Part shown: positions 54,277 through 63,062 of the stretch, one piece after another
Layout: every line of letters starts with the position of its first letter
Position numbering within the stretch: position 1 is the stretch's first letter
Source: Vibrio artabrorum
GTDB lineage: Bacteria; Pseudomonadota; Gammaproteobacteria; Enterobacterales; Vibrionaceae
DNA: 64,000 nt
Reading direction: 5' to 3'
NCBI RefSeq assembly: GCF_024347295.1
Contig: NZ_AP025458.1
Coordinates: 1,178,001 to 1,242,000 of the forward strand
Made by a program: the position numbers and the translations under genes
The notes under the pieces: model-generated
What the model was told of the DNA's origin: nothing
The model's input: the letters and a program-made list of their open reading frames with translations, nothing else
The model's database searches: none

Positions 54277-55920
54277 TTAGGCATTGATTTTCTCGACCAG
54301 TTGCGTGATTTTACTCATCAGATTCGGTGCAAGAGTTGAGATTTCACGCTGCTCTTCAAGTACAGAAGAAAGAATGTCATTGCCCGTTAATGGGTTTGCT
54401 AACACCACACGGAAAACGATGATTGGTTGTTGTGTCCAAACTTCAGGATTCAAACGAGTTCGTGAAACAAAAGAGCGCCCCGTTTCGCGTTGCTTTTTCT
54501 GAATGAATTTGGTGAGCTCGTTCAACAGTTCATTAAGCTCTACACGATCTTTCATGTTGGCTTTCACAAGAGCGGCTTTAACTGGCTCGGGAACGTAGCG
54601 GTAAGTTAACAGACAAAGCTCAGGTTCTGAGACCAGCTCAAAATCACGTTGTCGTTTAATCAGATCAGCAAAATAGCGCGCTTTGTTGATGCTTTGGTCA
54701 ATCAGCAGTTCATAGCCTGGACGGCTGATAATATGCATAGAGGCATAAACAAGCATGGCCATGCCGGAACGAGAGCCTTCTAAAGTGTGACTACCCAAAT
54801 CTTTAGAACCCTTACGCAAAATATATTGAGCGTGATGTTCGATGGCTGTCATCGCATCTGGATTTTTAAACAAAACCATGCCCGCACCCATAGGGATATA
54901 AAGCTGTTTATGCGCATCAATCGTGACAGAGTCGGCGAGCTCAATACCATCGAGTAGGTGACGGTGGTTGTTCGACATCAGCGTTGCGCCGCCCCAAGCG
55001 GCATCCACATGGAAGTGACAATCTGACTCGGCACATATTTTAGCAATATCCTTTAGTGGATCGATATTACCCGTTTCTGTTGTACCAGCCACGCCAATAA
55101 CTGCGAAAGGTTTGATCTTGTTCTGTTTAAGTTGGTCTATCTTAAGTCGCAGATCGTCGGTGCAAATGCGGTTGTTATTATCTGTTTTAACCGATACCAG
55201 GCCGTCTTGACCTATTCCAAGTACATCCGCGGCTTTTTTTAGAGAGTAGTGGCCACGTTCAGAGACTAAGATGGCAAGGCCTTCATAGTCATAGTGCTTC
55301 ATGGCTTTAAATAACCCTTCTTTCTCGACGCCTTTAAACGACCCTTTTGCTTTGAGTGCGTTGTTACGTGCGACCCAAAGTGCGGTGATATTTGCAATGG
55401 TACCGCCAGAACAAAATGCACCTAAAGAGTGATTTGCGCTGTGCATCCAACGCGAATAAAACGCGTCGTTATCTTGATAAATCAAGCGGTGAAGCATACC
55501 TAGGACTTGACGTTCTAGTGGGGTGAAGGCTTTCGATGTCTCGATTTTTACTAGATTTTGATTCAACGCAATCATAATTTTAGAGAGCGGCATCAAGAAA
55601 TATGGAAGGGCAGACGTCATATGACCAATAAAGCTTGGCGATGATGTATGTACCGAATGAGATACGAGAGAATCGAGAAGATGCTCAGTATGTTTAGAAA
55701 CAAACTCAGGCTGCTCGGGGATATGAGCATTTGAAAAATCTTTCTCAATGTCACGAAGCGGCTTTTCTTCAGCCACAATGTGTTCACGTAAGAATTGATT
55801 TAGGTTTCGTGAAAGTTTGTCTTCAATTTGAGTGAGTGTTGAATCTGGGCCTTCAGGTACCGTGAAGATACGTAAAAGACTGTCGAAGCTAACATCTGCT
55901 GTTTTTTGTTCCGTAACCAT
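54277..55920 (-). CDS. panP: PLP-dependent aspartate 1-decarboxylase PanP
   Basis: A 547-residue group II PLP decarboxylase. The PLP lysine is in SVTIDAHKQLYIPMGAG, and the cofactor-contacting histidine/aspartate region is CHFHVDAAWGGATLM. SGGTIANITALWVARNNALK is also typical. Vibrios use PanP in place of PanD to make beta-alanine for pantothenate and coenzyme A. The ATG at 55918-55920 (MVTEQKTADVSFDSLLRIF) is preferred over an open frame extending a further 141 bases that overlaps the next gene. Confidence 0.9.
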   Translation of the reverse strand: MVTEQKTADVSFDSLLRIFTVPEGPDSTLTQIEDKLSRNLNQFLREHIVAEEKPLRDIEKDFSNAHIPEQPEFVSKHTEHLLDSLVSHSVHTSSPSFIGHMTSALPYFLMPLSKIMIALNQNLVKIETSKAFTPLERQVLGMLHRLIYQDNDAFYSRWMHSANHSLGAFCSGGTIANITALWVARNNALKAKGSFKGVEKEGLFKAMKHYDYEGLAILVSERGHYSLKKAADVLGIGQDGLVSVKTDNNNRICTDDLRLKIDQLKQNKIKPFAVIGVAGTTETGNIDPLKDIAKICAESDCHFHVDAAWGGATLMSNNHRHLLDGIELADSVTIDAHKQLYIPMGAGMVLFKNPDAMTAIEHHAQYILRKGSKDLGSHTLEGSRSGMAMLVYASMHIISRPGYELLIDQSINKARYFADLIKRQRDFELVSEPELCLLTYRYVPEPVKAALVKANMKDRVELNELLNELTKFIQKKQRETGRSFVSRTRLNPEVWTQQPIIVFRVVLANPLTGNDILSSVLEEQREISTLAPNLMSKITQLVEKINA

Positions 55921-56038
55921 AGCAAGCGAGTTATTTTTTTTTATATTGACGCGAGCGAGACAATCTAAACGAAAACGGGAACAATGTCCCGTCTTAATTA
56001 CGAAATCCGACGTCTCAAATGACCTAACAAATGAGGGG

Positions 56039-56566
56039 CTATTGGCATTTGATCGCTTCAAGTTTCGTCATCGACTGGTTGTAGCGTTGCAACGCTGTGT
56101 CGATTTGCTTCGGATGACTGAGTAGTTCTGCAAAGGCTGAACGTAGCTCATAGTTTTGTTCATGAGGTGTTGATTGACGGTCGTCAAACGTTGTTTTTGC
56201 TATTTTGCCAAGCTCGTCATCTCGTATTGAGAGCACTTTAATATCGTGTTGTTCTAGTTGTAACCAACCTTCTATCGGCTGCTCAGTGGCCACTTTACTC
56301 GGATCGTTGACGAGGTAGTAATGTACCGCTGCACGGTTGAGTTCAAAGTGATGCTTGCGACCTTCTAGAAACCACTCACTGACCTCTGTTAACTGCGGGT
56401 ATTGCTGAGAGGTTAAAGTTGCAAGATCGGCATACCAATCTAAAGAAGCGTCGATGTATGCATCGTATTTTTTCGCTTGGCATTGATTGATTTCTGACAT
56501 TGAATCTGCAGCAAAAGAGAAAGTAGAGGTTGAAGCTAGCAGCAATGCGACGCAAAGGCGTTTCAT
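56039..56566 (-). CDS. Hypothetical periplasmic protein
   Basis: A 175-residue exported protein. The signal peptide MKRLCVALLLASTSTFSFAA is followed by a mainly helical, tyrosine-rich domain (QCQAKKYDAYIDASLDWYAD, WFLEGRKHHFELNRAAVHYY) ending KLEAIKCQ. Two cysteines, near the start of the mature protein and at the end, could form a disulfide. I do not recognise the family. GGAACC lies 4 bases before the ATG. It precedes panP in the same direction with a gap of about 120 bases. Confidence 0.75.
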   Translation of the reverse strand: MKRLCVALLLASTSTFSFAADSMSEINQCQAKKYDAYIDASLDWYADLATLTSQQYPQLTEVSEWFLEGRKHHFELNRAAVHYYLVNDPSKVATEQPIEGWLQLEQHDIKVLSIRDDELGKIAKTTFDDRQSTPHEQNYELRSAFAELLSHPKQIDTALQRYNQSMTKLEAIKCQ

Positions 56567-56739
56567 AGTGGTTCCTTTTGTAAGTTTATTCTTTTTAGAA
56601 TGTTGTCGTTACAGAGTACCGTGAGCATTATTTGTTGAGCAATGACACTGACTGTTTTTGTGCTTAGGTAACTGTCTTTGTATCGTAGGTGTGGTGTTCG
56701 CGATTCATTCTAATCTAAAACAATCAACATTCCTGCGAT

Positions 56740-57645
56740 CTAGTTAGCAAGAGATATAAAGAACAGCATCAAGATAGGAACCAGCAAACTTAATATAAAG
56801 CCACTGACAATGGCGATAGGGACGCATCGAACGCCGCCCGTAGTTTGGATGACGGGTAAGGTGAAGTCCATGGCTGTCGCGCCAGCATAACCAATCGAGG
56901 TGCATGGGTAGCGACGAATAAGGATTGGAATCAGCACTAAGGCCACCAACTCTCTAAGTAACTCTAGCATGAATGATGCACCGCCATAAACCGGTCCGAA
57001 AGCGTCCCCCATTAAGATTCCAGACAGTGAATACCAGCCAAACCCTGAAGACATCGCCAAGGCTTTGAACATCGAAATATCAAGTATATAAGCGGCGAGC
57101 ACACCACCTAACATAGAAGTGATGATAATGGTGACTGCGATAACCATGCCGTGTTTGTTGAGTAAGATCTGACGAAGTGTCAGGCCGCTATTACGCAGTT
57201 GAATGCCGATAAAGAACAGCAGAATAAACAGAATCCACCCGCTTGCGGTATCAACCCAATCAAGGCTGATAGGCAGTATTAGACCAGCAATAAGACCAGA
57301 CCCCACCACAAAGATCAGTTTGGCTGACTCCATTGCCATCGAAGAGAGTGGCAGCTTCTTTTGGCTACGGTCCGTTTTGAGTGGCAGTAGTTTATCGATC
57401 GTAGGAAGCGCGATTAGGTTACAAGCGCTTAAACAGACAAAGAAGGTGACGGTATAGAAAAGGATTGTCTGCAAATTACTGCTTAGGTTATCCAGTGCTG
57501 CTAAACTTAACCCCATCAGTGATAGAATTACGTAGATCAATCGCGACGTCGAACGGTTAATCAATTCCAGTGTCTGACTGTTTGACACAGAAAAAAGATA
57601 CCCCACGACAAGTGGCGAAAATATAAAGATCATCCCTGTAAACAT
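56740..57645 (-). CDS. lysO: Lysine exporter LysO family protein
   Basis: A 301-residue membrane protein with about eight helices. The LysO (YbjE) blocks are seen: SSMAMESAKLIFVVGSGLIA, LLFFIGIQLRNSGLTLRQIL, MSSGFGWYSLSGILMGDAFG and AGATAMDFTLPVIQTTGGVR. LysO exports lysine or toxic analogues such as thialysine. GGAG lies 5 bases before the first ATG. Confidence 0.9.
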   Translation of the reverse strand: MFTGMIFIFSPLVVGYLFSVSNSQTLELINRSTSRLIYVILSLMGLSLAALDNLSSNLQTILFYTVTFFVCLSACNLIALPTIDKLLPLKTDRSQKKLPLSSMAMESAKLIFVVGSGLIAGLILPISLDWVDTASGWILFILLFFIGIQLRNSGLTLRQILLNKHGMVIAVTIIITSMLGGVLAAYILDISMFKALAMSSGFGWYSLSGILMGDAFGPVYGGASFMLELLRELVALVLIPILIRRYPCTSIGYAGATAMDFTLPVIQTTGGVRCVPIAIVSGFILSLLVPILMLFFISLAN

Positions 57646-57700
57646 GCTTTCTCCATTGCATTTACTTCATGTTTTACTTACTGAGCAATTTAACGGTGAC

Positions 57701-58621
57701 TTAGAAGCCGCTCGCGCTGATCACGTCGTTAAGTTTTGAGTTAAAGTCATGTTCACTCAAGTTACTTAATTGATAAAGGACTTCGGCACCCGTCACATTG
57801 AGTTCAACTTCGTGATCATCGATATTCTCGTCGTTATTTCTAAATAGGAGTAGGTGGTTTGCTATTCGTGCAATGTCTAAATAAGACACTTCGCGTTGCT
57901 CTTTTCTATTGATGGTATTGCTGCACACATCGATGAAGTCGCTATCGAAACCCCAACGATTGAGTACCAATTTACTGGTTGCAGAACATTGGCCCTGGAA
58001 GATTTGTAAGGCGATATCGTGGTCCAAATAATTGCCGTTTTTGGTATAGAGGTGGTATTCATTAACCAAACAGAACAGACCAATGTCAGCCAATAATCCC
58101 ACGAGCAAAGACTTTTCGTGCTCAAGGTAGCGATACTCAATAGGGGAGAGCTCTTTGAAGCTGTTAGTCACCAGCACCATAGTAGCGCCAAGCCTTCTTG
58201 ATACCGATGCACTTTGAGCTAATAACTGATTACACTCTTTGTTAAGGTCGATAGAATACTTGAGTTGCTCAATTGCTTGAGCCGTTACGATGTCGCGCAC
58301 TCTTGATATACCAAGACGTGATACTGCCGTCATAACATCTACACAGGTAATGTTGCATCGATTAAAGACAACAGAGTTCGCAATACGAATCACGATAGCG
58401 GTAAGGCCTGGGTCCTCCAGTAAGCAATCTGCAATTTCGGCAATCCCTGTTGAATCTAAGGGACACAGCTTTTGAATTTTTAGAACAACCTCAGGAATGG
58501 GAGGAAGTGTAATTTTTCCTGCTGAGATAGAATGCCCAACAAGTTGAGCAAACTCTGATTCTAGACCCTTCAGGAGGAGAGCCTTATTTTGTGGTAGCCA
58601 GAAAAACGATAAATGATTCAT
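57701..58621 (-). CDS. HDOD domain signalling protein
   Basis: About 307 residues, almost entirely one HDOD domain: KITLPPIPEVVLKIQKLCPL, LEDPGLTAIVIRIANSVVFN and VMTAVSRLGISRVRDIVTAQ are characteristic. HDOD proteins are catalytically inactive relatives of HD-GYP phosphodiesterases and act in signalling, often with kinases or c-di-GMP proteins. The start is uncertain: the ATG at 58619-58621 lacks a clear ribosome site, and the frame is open 105 bases further upstream. It is divergent from tfoX. Confidence 0.82.
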   Translation of the reverse strand: MNHLSFFWLPQNKALLLKGLESEFAQLVGHSISAGKITLPPIPEVVLKIQKLCPLDSTGIAEIADCLLEDPGLTAIVIRIANSVVFNRCNITCVDVMTAVSRLGISRVRDIVTAQAIEQLKYSIDLNKECNQLLAQSASVSRRLGATMVLVTNSFKELSPIEYRYLEHEKSLLVGLLADIGLFCLVNEYHLYTKNGNYLDHDIALQIFQGQCSATSKLVLNRWGFDSDFIDVCSNTINRKEQREVSYLDIARIANHLLLFRNNDENIDDHEVELNVTGAEVLYQLSNLSEHDFNSKLNDVISASGF

Positions 58622-58932
58622 ATAAAAAGTAAAAACATGTATGTGTAAGCATTTTACAAGTCGTGATGCGACGAGGCAATACTCACAGCATGATATAAAC
58701 GGGAATAATTCAAAGGGACACATCACTCATCCTGAGTGTTTTCGCATTATTTGATAGCTTACTGTGATGTTAATCATGAATTTGTGAGATACACAATTGA
58801 TTGATGTGAACTAAGTCCTGACTTATTTTTCTTTTCAAAGTATCATTTATCAAAAGGTGAAAAACGAAAATATAATATTCACCTAAATAAAAAACAGACT
58901 AAAATTTTTCGCATAAAAAGCTGCTTATCTGG
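58622..58932. promoter_or_regulatory. Divergent promoter region, HDOD gene / tfoX
   Basis: About 310 AT-rich bases. TGTGATGTTAATCATG at 58763-58778 resembles a CRP site: the left half TGTGA is perfect, the right half is partial. A CACAA-containing near-repeat follows at 58792. CRP control of competence regulators is known in related bacteria. Confidence 0.4.
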
Positions 58933-58968
58933 TGATCAACCTTATCGGGGTAATTTGATTAAGGATCA
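58933..58968 (+). promoter_or_regulatory. Leader hairpin that sequesters the tfoX ribosome site
   Basis: TGATC (58933-58937), two bulged A residues and CCTTA (58940-58944) pair with TAAGGATCA (58960-58968). The 3' strand contains the AAGGA Shine-Dalgarno sequence 9 bases before the ATG. In V. cholerae the small RNA TfoR opens such a stem on chitin; the same design is inferred here. Confidence 0.65.
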
Positions 58969-58974
58969 ACGGAT

Positions 58975-59556
58975 ATGACCGAGACAGCATTTATTAATTA
59001 CATAAATCAATTTGGTGAGCATCAAAAACGTTCTATGTTTGGAGGTATTGGCCTCTTTCAAAATGACGCGATGTTCGCTCTGTTGAGTGAAGGTTGTTTA
59101 TTCATTAGAGGTGGCAAGTCATTAGATAAAAAGCTGACAGATTTTGATTGTGAAAAGTATCGCCATGTAAAAAAACAAACAACAGCGACCGTAAACTACT
59201 ACGATATTACAAACCTTTTTACATGCCAACACCCTGAATTGGATAGCATCATTAGAACTTCAATTGATAATTCAATTCAACAGCGTTGCTTCAAAAAGTC
59301 ATCCGCAAGCCGCAGATTAAGAGACCTTCCGAACATGCAACTTACTTTGGAGCGTATGGTTAAAAAGGCGGGTGTAGATGATGTTTCAATGTTCATGCAA
59401 TTAGGTGCTCCAGAGGTGTTTAATAAGGTTCGTGAGGCGTACGGAAACGATGTTGACCTAAAACTGCTTTGGAAATTTGCTGGTGCTATTGATGGTATTC
59501 ACTGGAAATTGTTACAAGAGCCACGTAAGCAACAATTATTAAACAGCTGTCATTAA
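58975..59556 (+). CDS. tfoX: TfoX/Sxy-type competence regulator
   Basis: A 193-residue protein with an N-terminal TfoX domain (FGEHQKRSMFGGIGLFQNDA, LFIRGGKSLDKKL, KKQTTATVNYYDITNLF) and a C-terminal TfoX_C domain (RRLRDLPNMQLTLERMVKKA, LQLGAPEV-like MQLGAPEVFNKVREAYG). It is the master activator of chitin-induced natural transformation in vibrios. It is assigned to TfoX rather than TfoY because of the KRSMFGGIGLF and TTATVNYYDI blocks and because the leader has an SD-masking stem instead of a c-di-GMP riboswitch. Confidence 0.88.
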   Translation: MTETAFINYINQFGEHQKRSMFGGIGLFQNDAMFALLSEGCLFIRGGKSLDKKLTDFDCEKYRHVKKQTTATVNYYDITNLFTCQHPELDSIIRTSIDNSIQQRCFKKSSASRRLRDLPNMQLTLERMVKKAGVDDVSMFMQLGAPEVFNKVREAYGNDVDLKLLWKFAGAIDGIHWKLLQEPRKQQLLNSCH

Positions 59557-59595
59557 AGAAGTTATCCTTATATGTTGAAGATTACTGATAAGAAA

Positions 59596-59621
59596 AAACC
59601 GAGGGCGTGCCTCGGTTTTTT
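59596..59621 (+). terminator. Terminator of tfoX
   Basis: AAACCGAGG (59596-59604) and CCTCGGTTT (59610-59618) with a T tract; flanking A residues may let it also serve the minus-strand gene. Confidence 0.9.
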
Positions 59622-59670
59622 TGTTTCTGTCTTCGTTCTATTTATTTGAAGACTGACTGCTGATTAAGTA

Positions 59671-60213
59671 TCAGTACTTGAAACGAGCAGTAAACATGAG
59701 TTGTTCACCGTAGAAATCATTGATACGAGCTTCAGCACCTAAAGAGAACAACTCGGTAGAGTGGAAACGTGCATAAACAGAGCCTGTCCAATCGTCATTG
59801 TCTTCGATAGAAACGTAACCAGCTTTACCGCCAACTTCGAGTTGCGGACCAAGCCATTGACGAACACCAACGTTGATTTCCATACCGATATCCGTTGAGC
59901 TTGAGTGTTCAGGTCGAACGATACGCGCCAACATTTCACCGGTTAGATCTGCCCAGTTATTAATCGGGGCGTGAAAACCAAGACCTACAGCAGAGTCGTA
60001 ATCGCTTTCAAATTCCGAATCAATGCGCGCTACGGCGTGTGCATTCGGGTGGATTGACTTACTGAACGCACCACCAAATGTGACTGGGCTTGCCCCAATG
60101 CGTGCTTCAAAGTAATCGTAGCTGAAGTTGCTCATCACTTGTGGTTGTTCATCAACTGCTAGCGCTTGACTAGAAGCCAATAACATAGCGGTAGTAAGTA
60201 GTATTTTGCGCAT
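59671..60213 (-). CDS. Small outer membrane beta-barrel protein
   Basis: A 180-residue protein with signal peptide MRKILLTTAMLLASSQALAV. The rest alternates polar and hydrophobic residues in about eight strands (FSYDYFEARIGASPVTFGGA, SAVGLGFHAPI, DIGMEINVGVRQWLG, GSVYARFHSTELFSLGAEAR) and ends LMFTARFKY, an outer-membrane C-terminal signature with a terminal aromatic residue. No specific family is recognised; a small porin-like or OmpW/OmpA-like barrel is the best description. It stands alone. Confidence 0.75.
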   Translation of the reverse strand: MRKILLTTAMLLASSQALAVDEQPQVMSNFSYDYFEARIGASPVTFGGAFSKSIHPNAHAVARIDSEFESDYDSAVGLGFHAPINNWADLTGEMLARIVRPEHSSSTDIGMEINVGVRQWLGPQLEVGGKAGYVSIEDNDDWTGSVYARFHSTELFSLGAEARINDFYGEQLMFTARFKY

Positions 60214-60445
60214 AACGACCGTAAACCTTTATTTAGTGTTAATCCTTTTGGTTTGAGAAAATCAGGCAAACCATAAATGTTGGGACAGTTTAATCTAACT
60301 CTCAGAAAATTAATCTATTAAAATATAAATCACTAGTTGTTTGATTAAAAAAACACCGAATTAAGCGCCAATCTGCTACTGATGTCTCATGTTTAGCGCT
60401 CTTCAACCATGATTAAGCGTAAACCGTCCAAGTTAGAGCCGATGG
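60214..60445. other. Intergenic, AT-rich
   Basis: This stretch of 232 bases holds the promoter of the barrel-protein gene and the 3' region of the response regulator gene. No clear terminator or gene is seen. Confidence 0.4.
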
Positions 60446-60943
60446 TTACTCACCAAAACTTGTTCGCTTTTCTGCCATTGAAGTCAGTATACGCTCGGTA
60501 TCGAGTATTGAAGTCCAATTGAGTAATTTCTTGTCATTGGCGATGACATAGTCAGTCAGTTGTTGAATAAGGGTTTCTCTAAGTTGATCGCCTTGCCAAG
60601 GTTTAGAGATGTAGAAATCCAACGCAGCATTATTAATAGCGGTTACTGTATCTTCTAGCCCTGCCTGTCCTGTAAGCAGCAGCTTGCGTGTTGGCTTGGT
60701 AGAATCGCGCTGGTTGAGTTCGATTAAAAAATCAATGCCCGTTTTTTCTGGCATGATGTGATCACATAAAATTAAAGCGAGCTTAATGCCATTTTGACCC
60801 ATCTCTTTGATTACTTGCTCTGCTTCATCGACCGATTCCGCACCTTCAACAATAAAGTCATCTTCAAATACCGCTAAGTCTTGAAGGACGCTATTGAGAA
60901 CTTCGGGTTCATCATCGACACATAAAATTAGATACTTATTCAT
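60446..60943 (-). CDS. Response regulator with short C-terminal extension
   Basis: A 165-residue single-receiver protein. The pocket is CVDDEPEVL, the phosphoacceptor D61 lies in LILCDHIMPEKTG, the threonine in KLLLTGQAG and the lysine in FYISKPWQGD. The final 50 residues (LTDYVIANDKKLLNWTSILD, TERILTSM) are an extension without a DNA-binding domain. This extension also follows the receiver of the upstream kinase, so the two arose by duplication. AGGAG precedes the ATG; the gene overlaps the kinase gene by 8 bases and is its likely phosphotransfer partner. Confidence 0.9.
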   Translation of the reverse strand: MNKYLILCVDDEPEVLNSVLQDLAVFEDDFIVEGAESVDEAEQVIKEMGQNGIKLALILCDHIMPEKTGIDFLIELNQRDSTKPTRKLLLTGQAGLEDTVTAINNAALDFYISKPWQGDQLRETLIQQLTDYVIANDKKLLNWTSILDTERILTSMAEKRTSFGE

Positions 60944-62879
60944 GAGGTACTCCTTCTTGTTTGAATGGAAGCCACACTTGCATGTGAGTATGGCTGCCTA
61001 CCTCAGACTCCACCAAAATAAATCCTTGATGGGCCGACACGATTTGTTGAGAAATAGATAACCCAATACCTAAGCCAAAGTTGCCTTCTTTCTTTGTTGT
61101 GAAGTTTGGATTGAAAATCGTTTTGATGTCTTTTGGGGCGATACCATGGCCAGTGTCCGATATTTGAACGACGAGAAAATGGCCGTCATCATTGATTTGT
61201 TGAGAGGTGGTGATTGTCACTTTACCTCGTTCCGATAGAGCATCAAGTGCGTTAGAGATAAGGTTCGTCCATACCTGCTGAAGCGCGAGCGACTGGCACA
61301 ATAATGGTGGCAAATTGGTATCGTAGTGTTTTTCAAGTTGGTGGTGCTTAAGTCGATTTTCAAAAATGACTAATGTATCTTCAAGGCCTTCGTGGATGTC
61401 AGCATAGTGGCGCACTTCTTCATCCTCTCGGGCGTAGCTTTTTAAGCTTTTCACCATGTCAGCAATACGTTTGCTGCAAACTTGAATCGAGCGTATCGAG
61501 TTCCCTACGTAGTGGTAATGCTCTAAATCGTTGAGCAGCTCCTTGCCCGCAATCGGTGCATCTTTTAAGGTCGTTAATACTTCAGCGTCTTGGTTCAGAT
61601 TGAGTCGCACGGTTTTTTTTGCTAGCACACGATCATCAATGGTAGATGTAAGCTGTCTAACGAGTTCTCTCTCTTGAGATGTGGATAACGGTTTCGCTAA
61701 TTTAGAATGCGTTAACACGTCTATCCCTTTATTTGATTCTTTGAGAGAGGAGCTATTGAGTATCTGATCAAGATGGGTAGACAAGGTTTCAATACTTCTT
61801 AATATCGCGGCAATGGGATTGTTTAGCTCATGCGCAACTCCTGCCACGAGCTGACCCAGCATCGCCATCTTCTCTTGTTCGATTAATTGTTGGTGAGCGA
61901 ATTCCAATGATTCAAGCGTTTGCTGAAGCTTGATCTTATTCGTGATGCTTCTTTGTAAGCGTCGATTGAAATGACGAAGCAATAGATTGGTAAAGAGCGG
62001 CAACAGGGTGTTGTTTGAATGCATGACCTGAGCGAAGCTATCTTTATCGAGCTTAATGACTTGCGCTTGAGTTAGAGTTATTGCTGTTGAAAAAGAAGGT
62101 TCACCCGTTACGAATGACATCCCCCCGACAATGTTGCCTTTGGAGTGCCGAACGACCTCTCGCTGTTGCCCTAATTCGTCCTTTTTATAGAGTGCGACTT
62201 CACCTTCAATGAGCAACCATAAAAAGCGATTGTCTTCACCTTCAACAGTCAGCAAATGTTCTGGTGAGTAATCTCGAATCGCTTTGGTTTTATCATCTTT
62301 CGAGAAAACGTCTTGTAATGCTCTGACTACACGCTCTGCCAGAGCATGATCTGAAAGTTGATGGTAGTCGTGAATAAAGCCCGATTGGAACGAGTGAATT
62401 TTTTGTTCGATGTGCGCTCTGAGCAGTCGCTGTTGATCCAATGTGTCGCTATAAGCCAACAAATTATCCGAGTCGTATTGGATCACAAAAGAGGTCAGTT
62501 CTTTCTGCGCAGATTTGAACAGTACTTGATCTTGTACTGGCTTGGTAAGGCAATGATTAAGCCGTCCTTCGTTGACCGCAGTTAAAATGGAGTCAATGTC
62601 TGATGAAGCACTGACTAATATCGTTCTTGCGATATTGCTATGGGGGAGCTGTTCAAGTTCAATCAGAAATTGTACACCATTAAATTCAGAATGGTGATGA
62701 GAGATCACAAGAGCAACCGTTTGTTGATCATCGTGGATATCTTTTAATGCGTGATGTGCATCTTCGATGTTTTCGGCAGTATAAATGTCGAACACAGAAG
62801 ACAAGGGAGCCAACTCCGATCGTATTCTTTCAATGCTAACCGGATTATTATCCAAACAAATAACAGCGTATTGATTCAC
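60936..62879 (-). CDS. Histidine kinase with pseudo-receiver and cyclic nucleotide-binding domains
   Basis: A 647-residue soluble kinase. Residues 1-120 are a receiver with D10 kept but N11 and N12 in the acidic pocket (CLDNNP), and H61 where the phosphoacceptor aspartate should be (VISHHHSEFNG). A cNMP-binding fold follows at about 205-300 (LWLLIEGEVALYKKDE, HSKGNIVGGMSFVTG). The kinase core has the H-box VAGVAHELNNPIAAILRSIE (H at about 350), N-box VWTNLISNALDAL and G-boxes SDTGHGI and GLGIGLSISQQIV. About 110 residues separate the phosphorylated histidine helix from the second core helix, longer than usual. No membrane helix. It is translationally coupled to its response regulator. Confidence 0.88.
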   Translation of the reverse strand: MNQYAVICLDNNPVSIERIRSELAPLSSVFDIYTAENIEDAHHALKDIHDDQQTVALVISHHHSEFNGVQFLIELEQLPHSNIARTILVSASSDIDSILTAVNEGRLNHCLTKPVQDQVLFKSAQKELTSFVIQYDSDNLLAYSDTLDQQRLLRAHIEQKIHSFQSGFIHDYHQLSDHALAERVVRALQDVFSKDDKTKAIRDYSPEHLLTVEGEDNRFLWLLIEGEVALYKKDELGQQREVVRHSKGNIVGGMSFVTGEPSFSTAITLTQAQVIKLDKDSFAQVMHSNNTLLPLFTNLLLRHFNRRLQRSITNKIKLQQTLESLEFAHQQLIEQEKMAMLGQLVAGVAHELNNPIAAILRSIETLSTHLDQILNSSSLKESNKGIDVLTHSKLAKPLSTSQERELVRQLTSTIDDRVLAKKTVRLNLNQDAEVLTTLKDAPIAGKELLNDLEHYHYVGNSIRSIQVCSKRIADMVKSLKSYAREDEEVRHYADIHEGLEDTLVIFENRLKHHQLEKHYDTNLPPLLCQSLALQQVWTNLISNALDALSERGKVTITTSQQINDDGHFLVVQISDTGHGIAPKDIKTIFNPNFTTKKEGNFGLGIGLSISQQIVSAHQGFILVESEVGSHTHMQVWLPFKQEGVPHE

Positions 62880-63062
62880 GTCTTAACCTTAGTCGTAGCC
62901 ACCTTTCTAGCTTATCAAGAAGTACCGTACAAGGATGAGAGCCAATCGGTAATTTGCTGAGTAAATTGAAGTATTGAGCAATAGACTGATTTAACTCAAT
63001 GTTCCTTGTTAGCCATTGATGGGTTAGACTAAAAATAACAGACCAGTGTAGAAAGAGAACTC

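Noticed and set aside
58622..58974. c-di-GMP riboswitch upstream of tfoX
   Set aside because: The known vibrio case is upstream of tfoY. None of the conserved GEMM core was found here; the visible element is an SD-masking stem.
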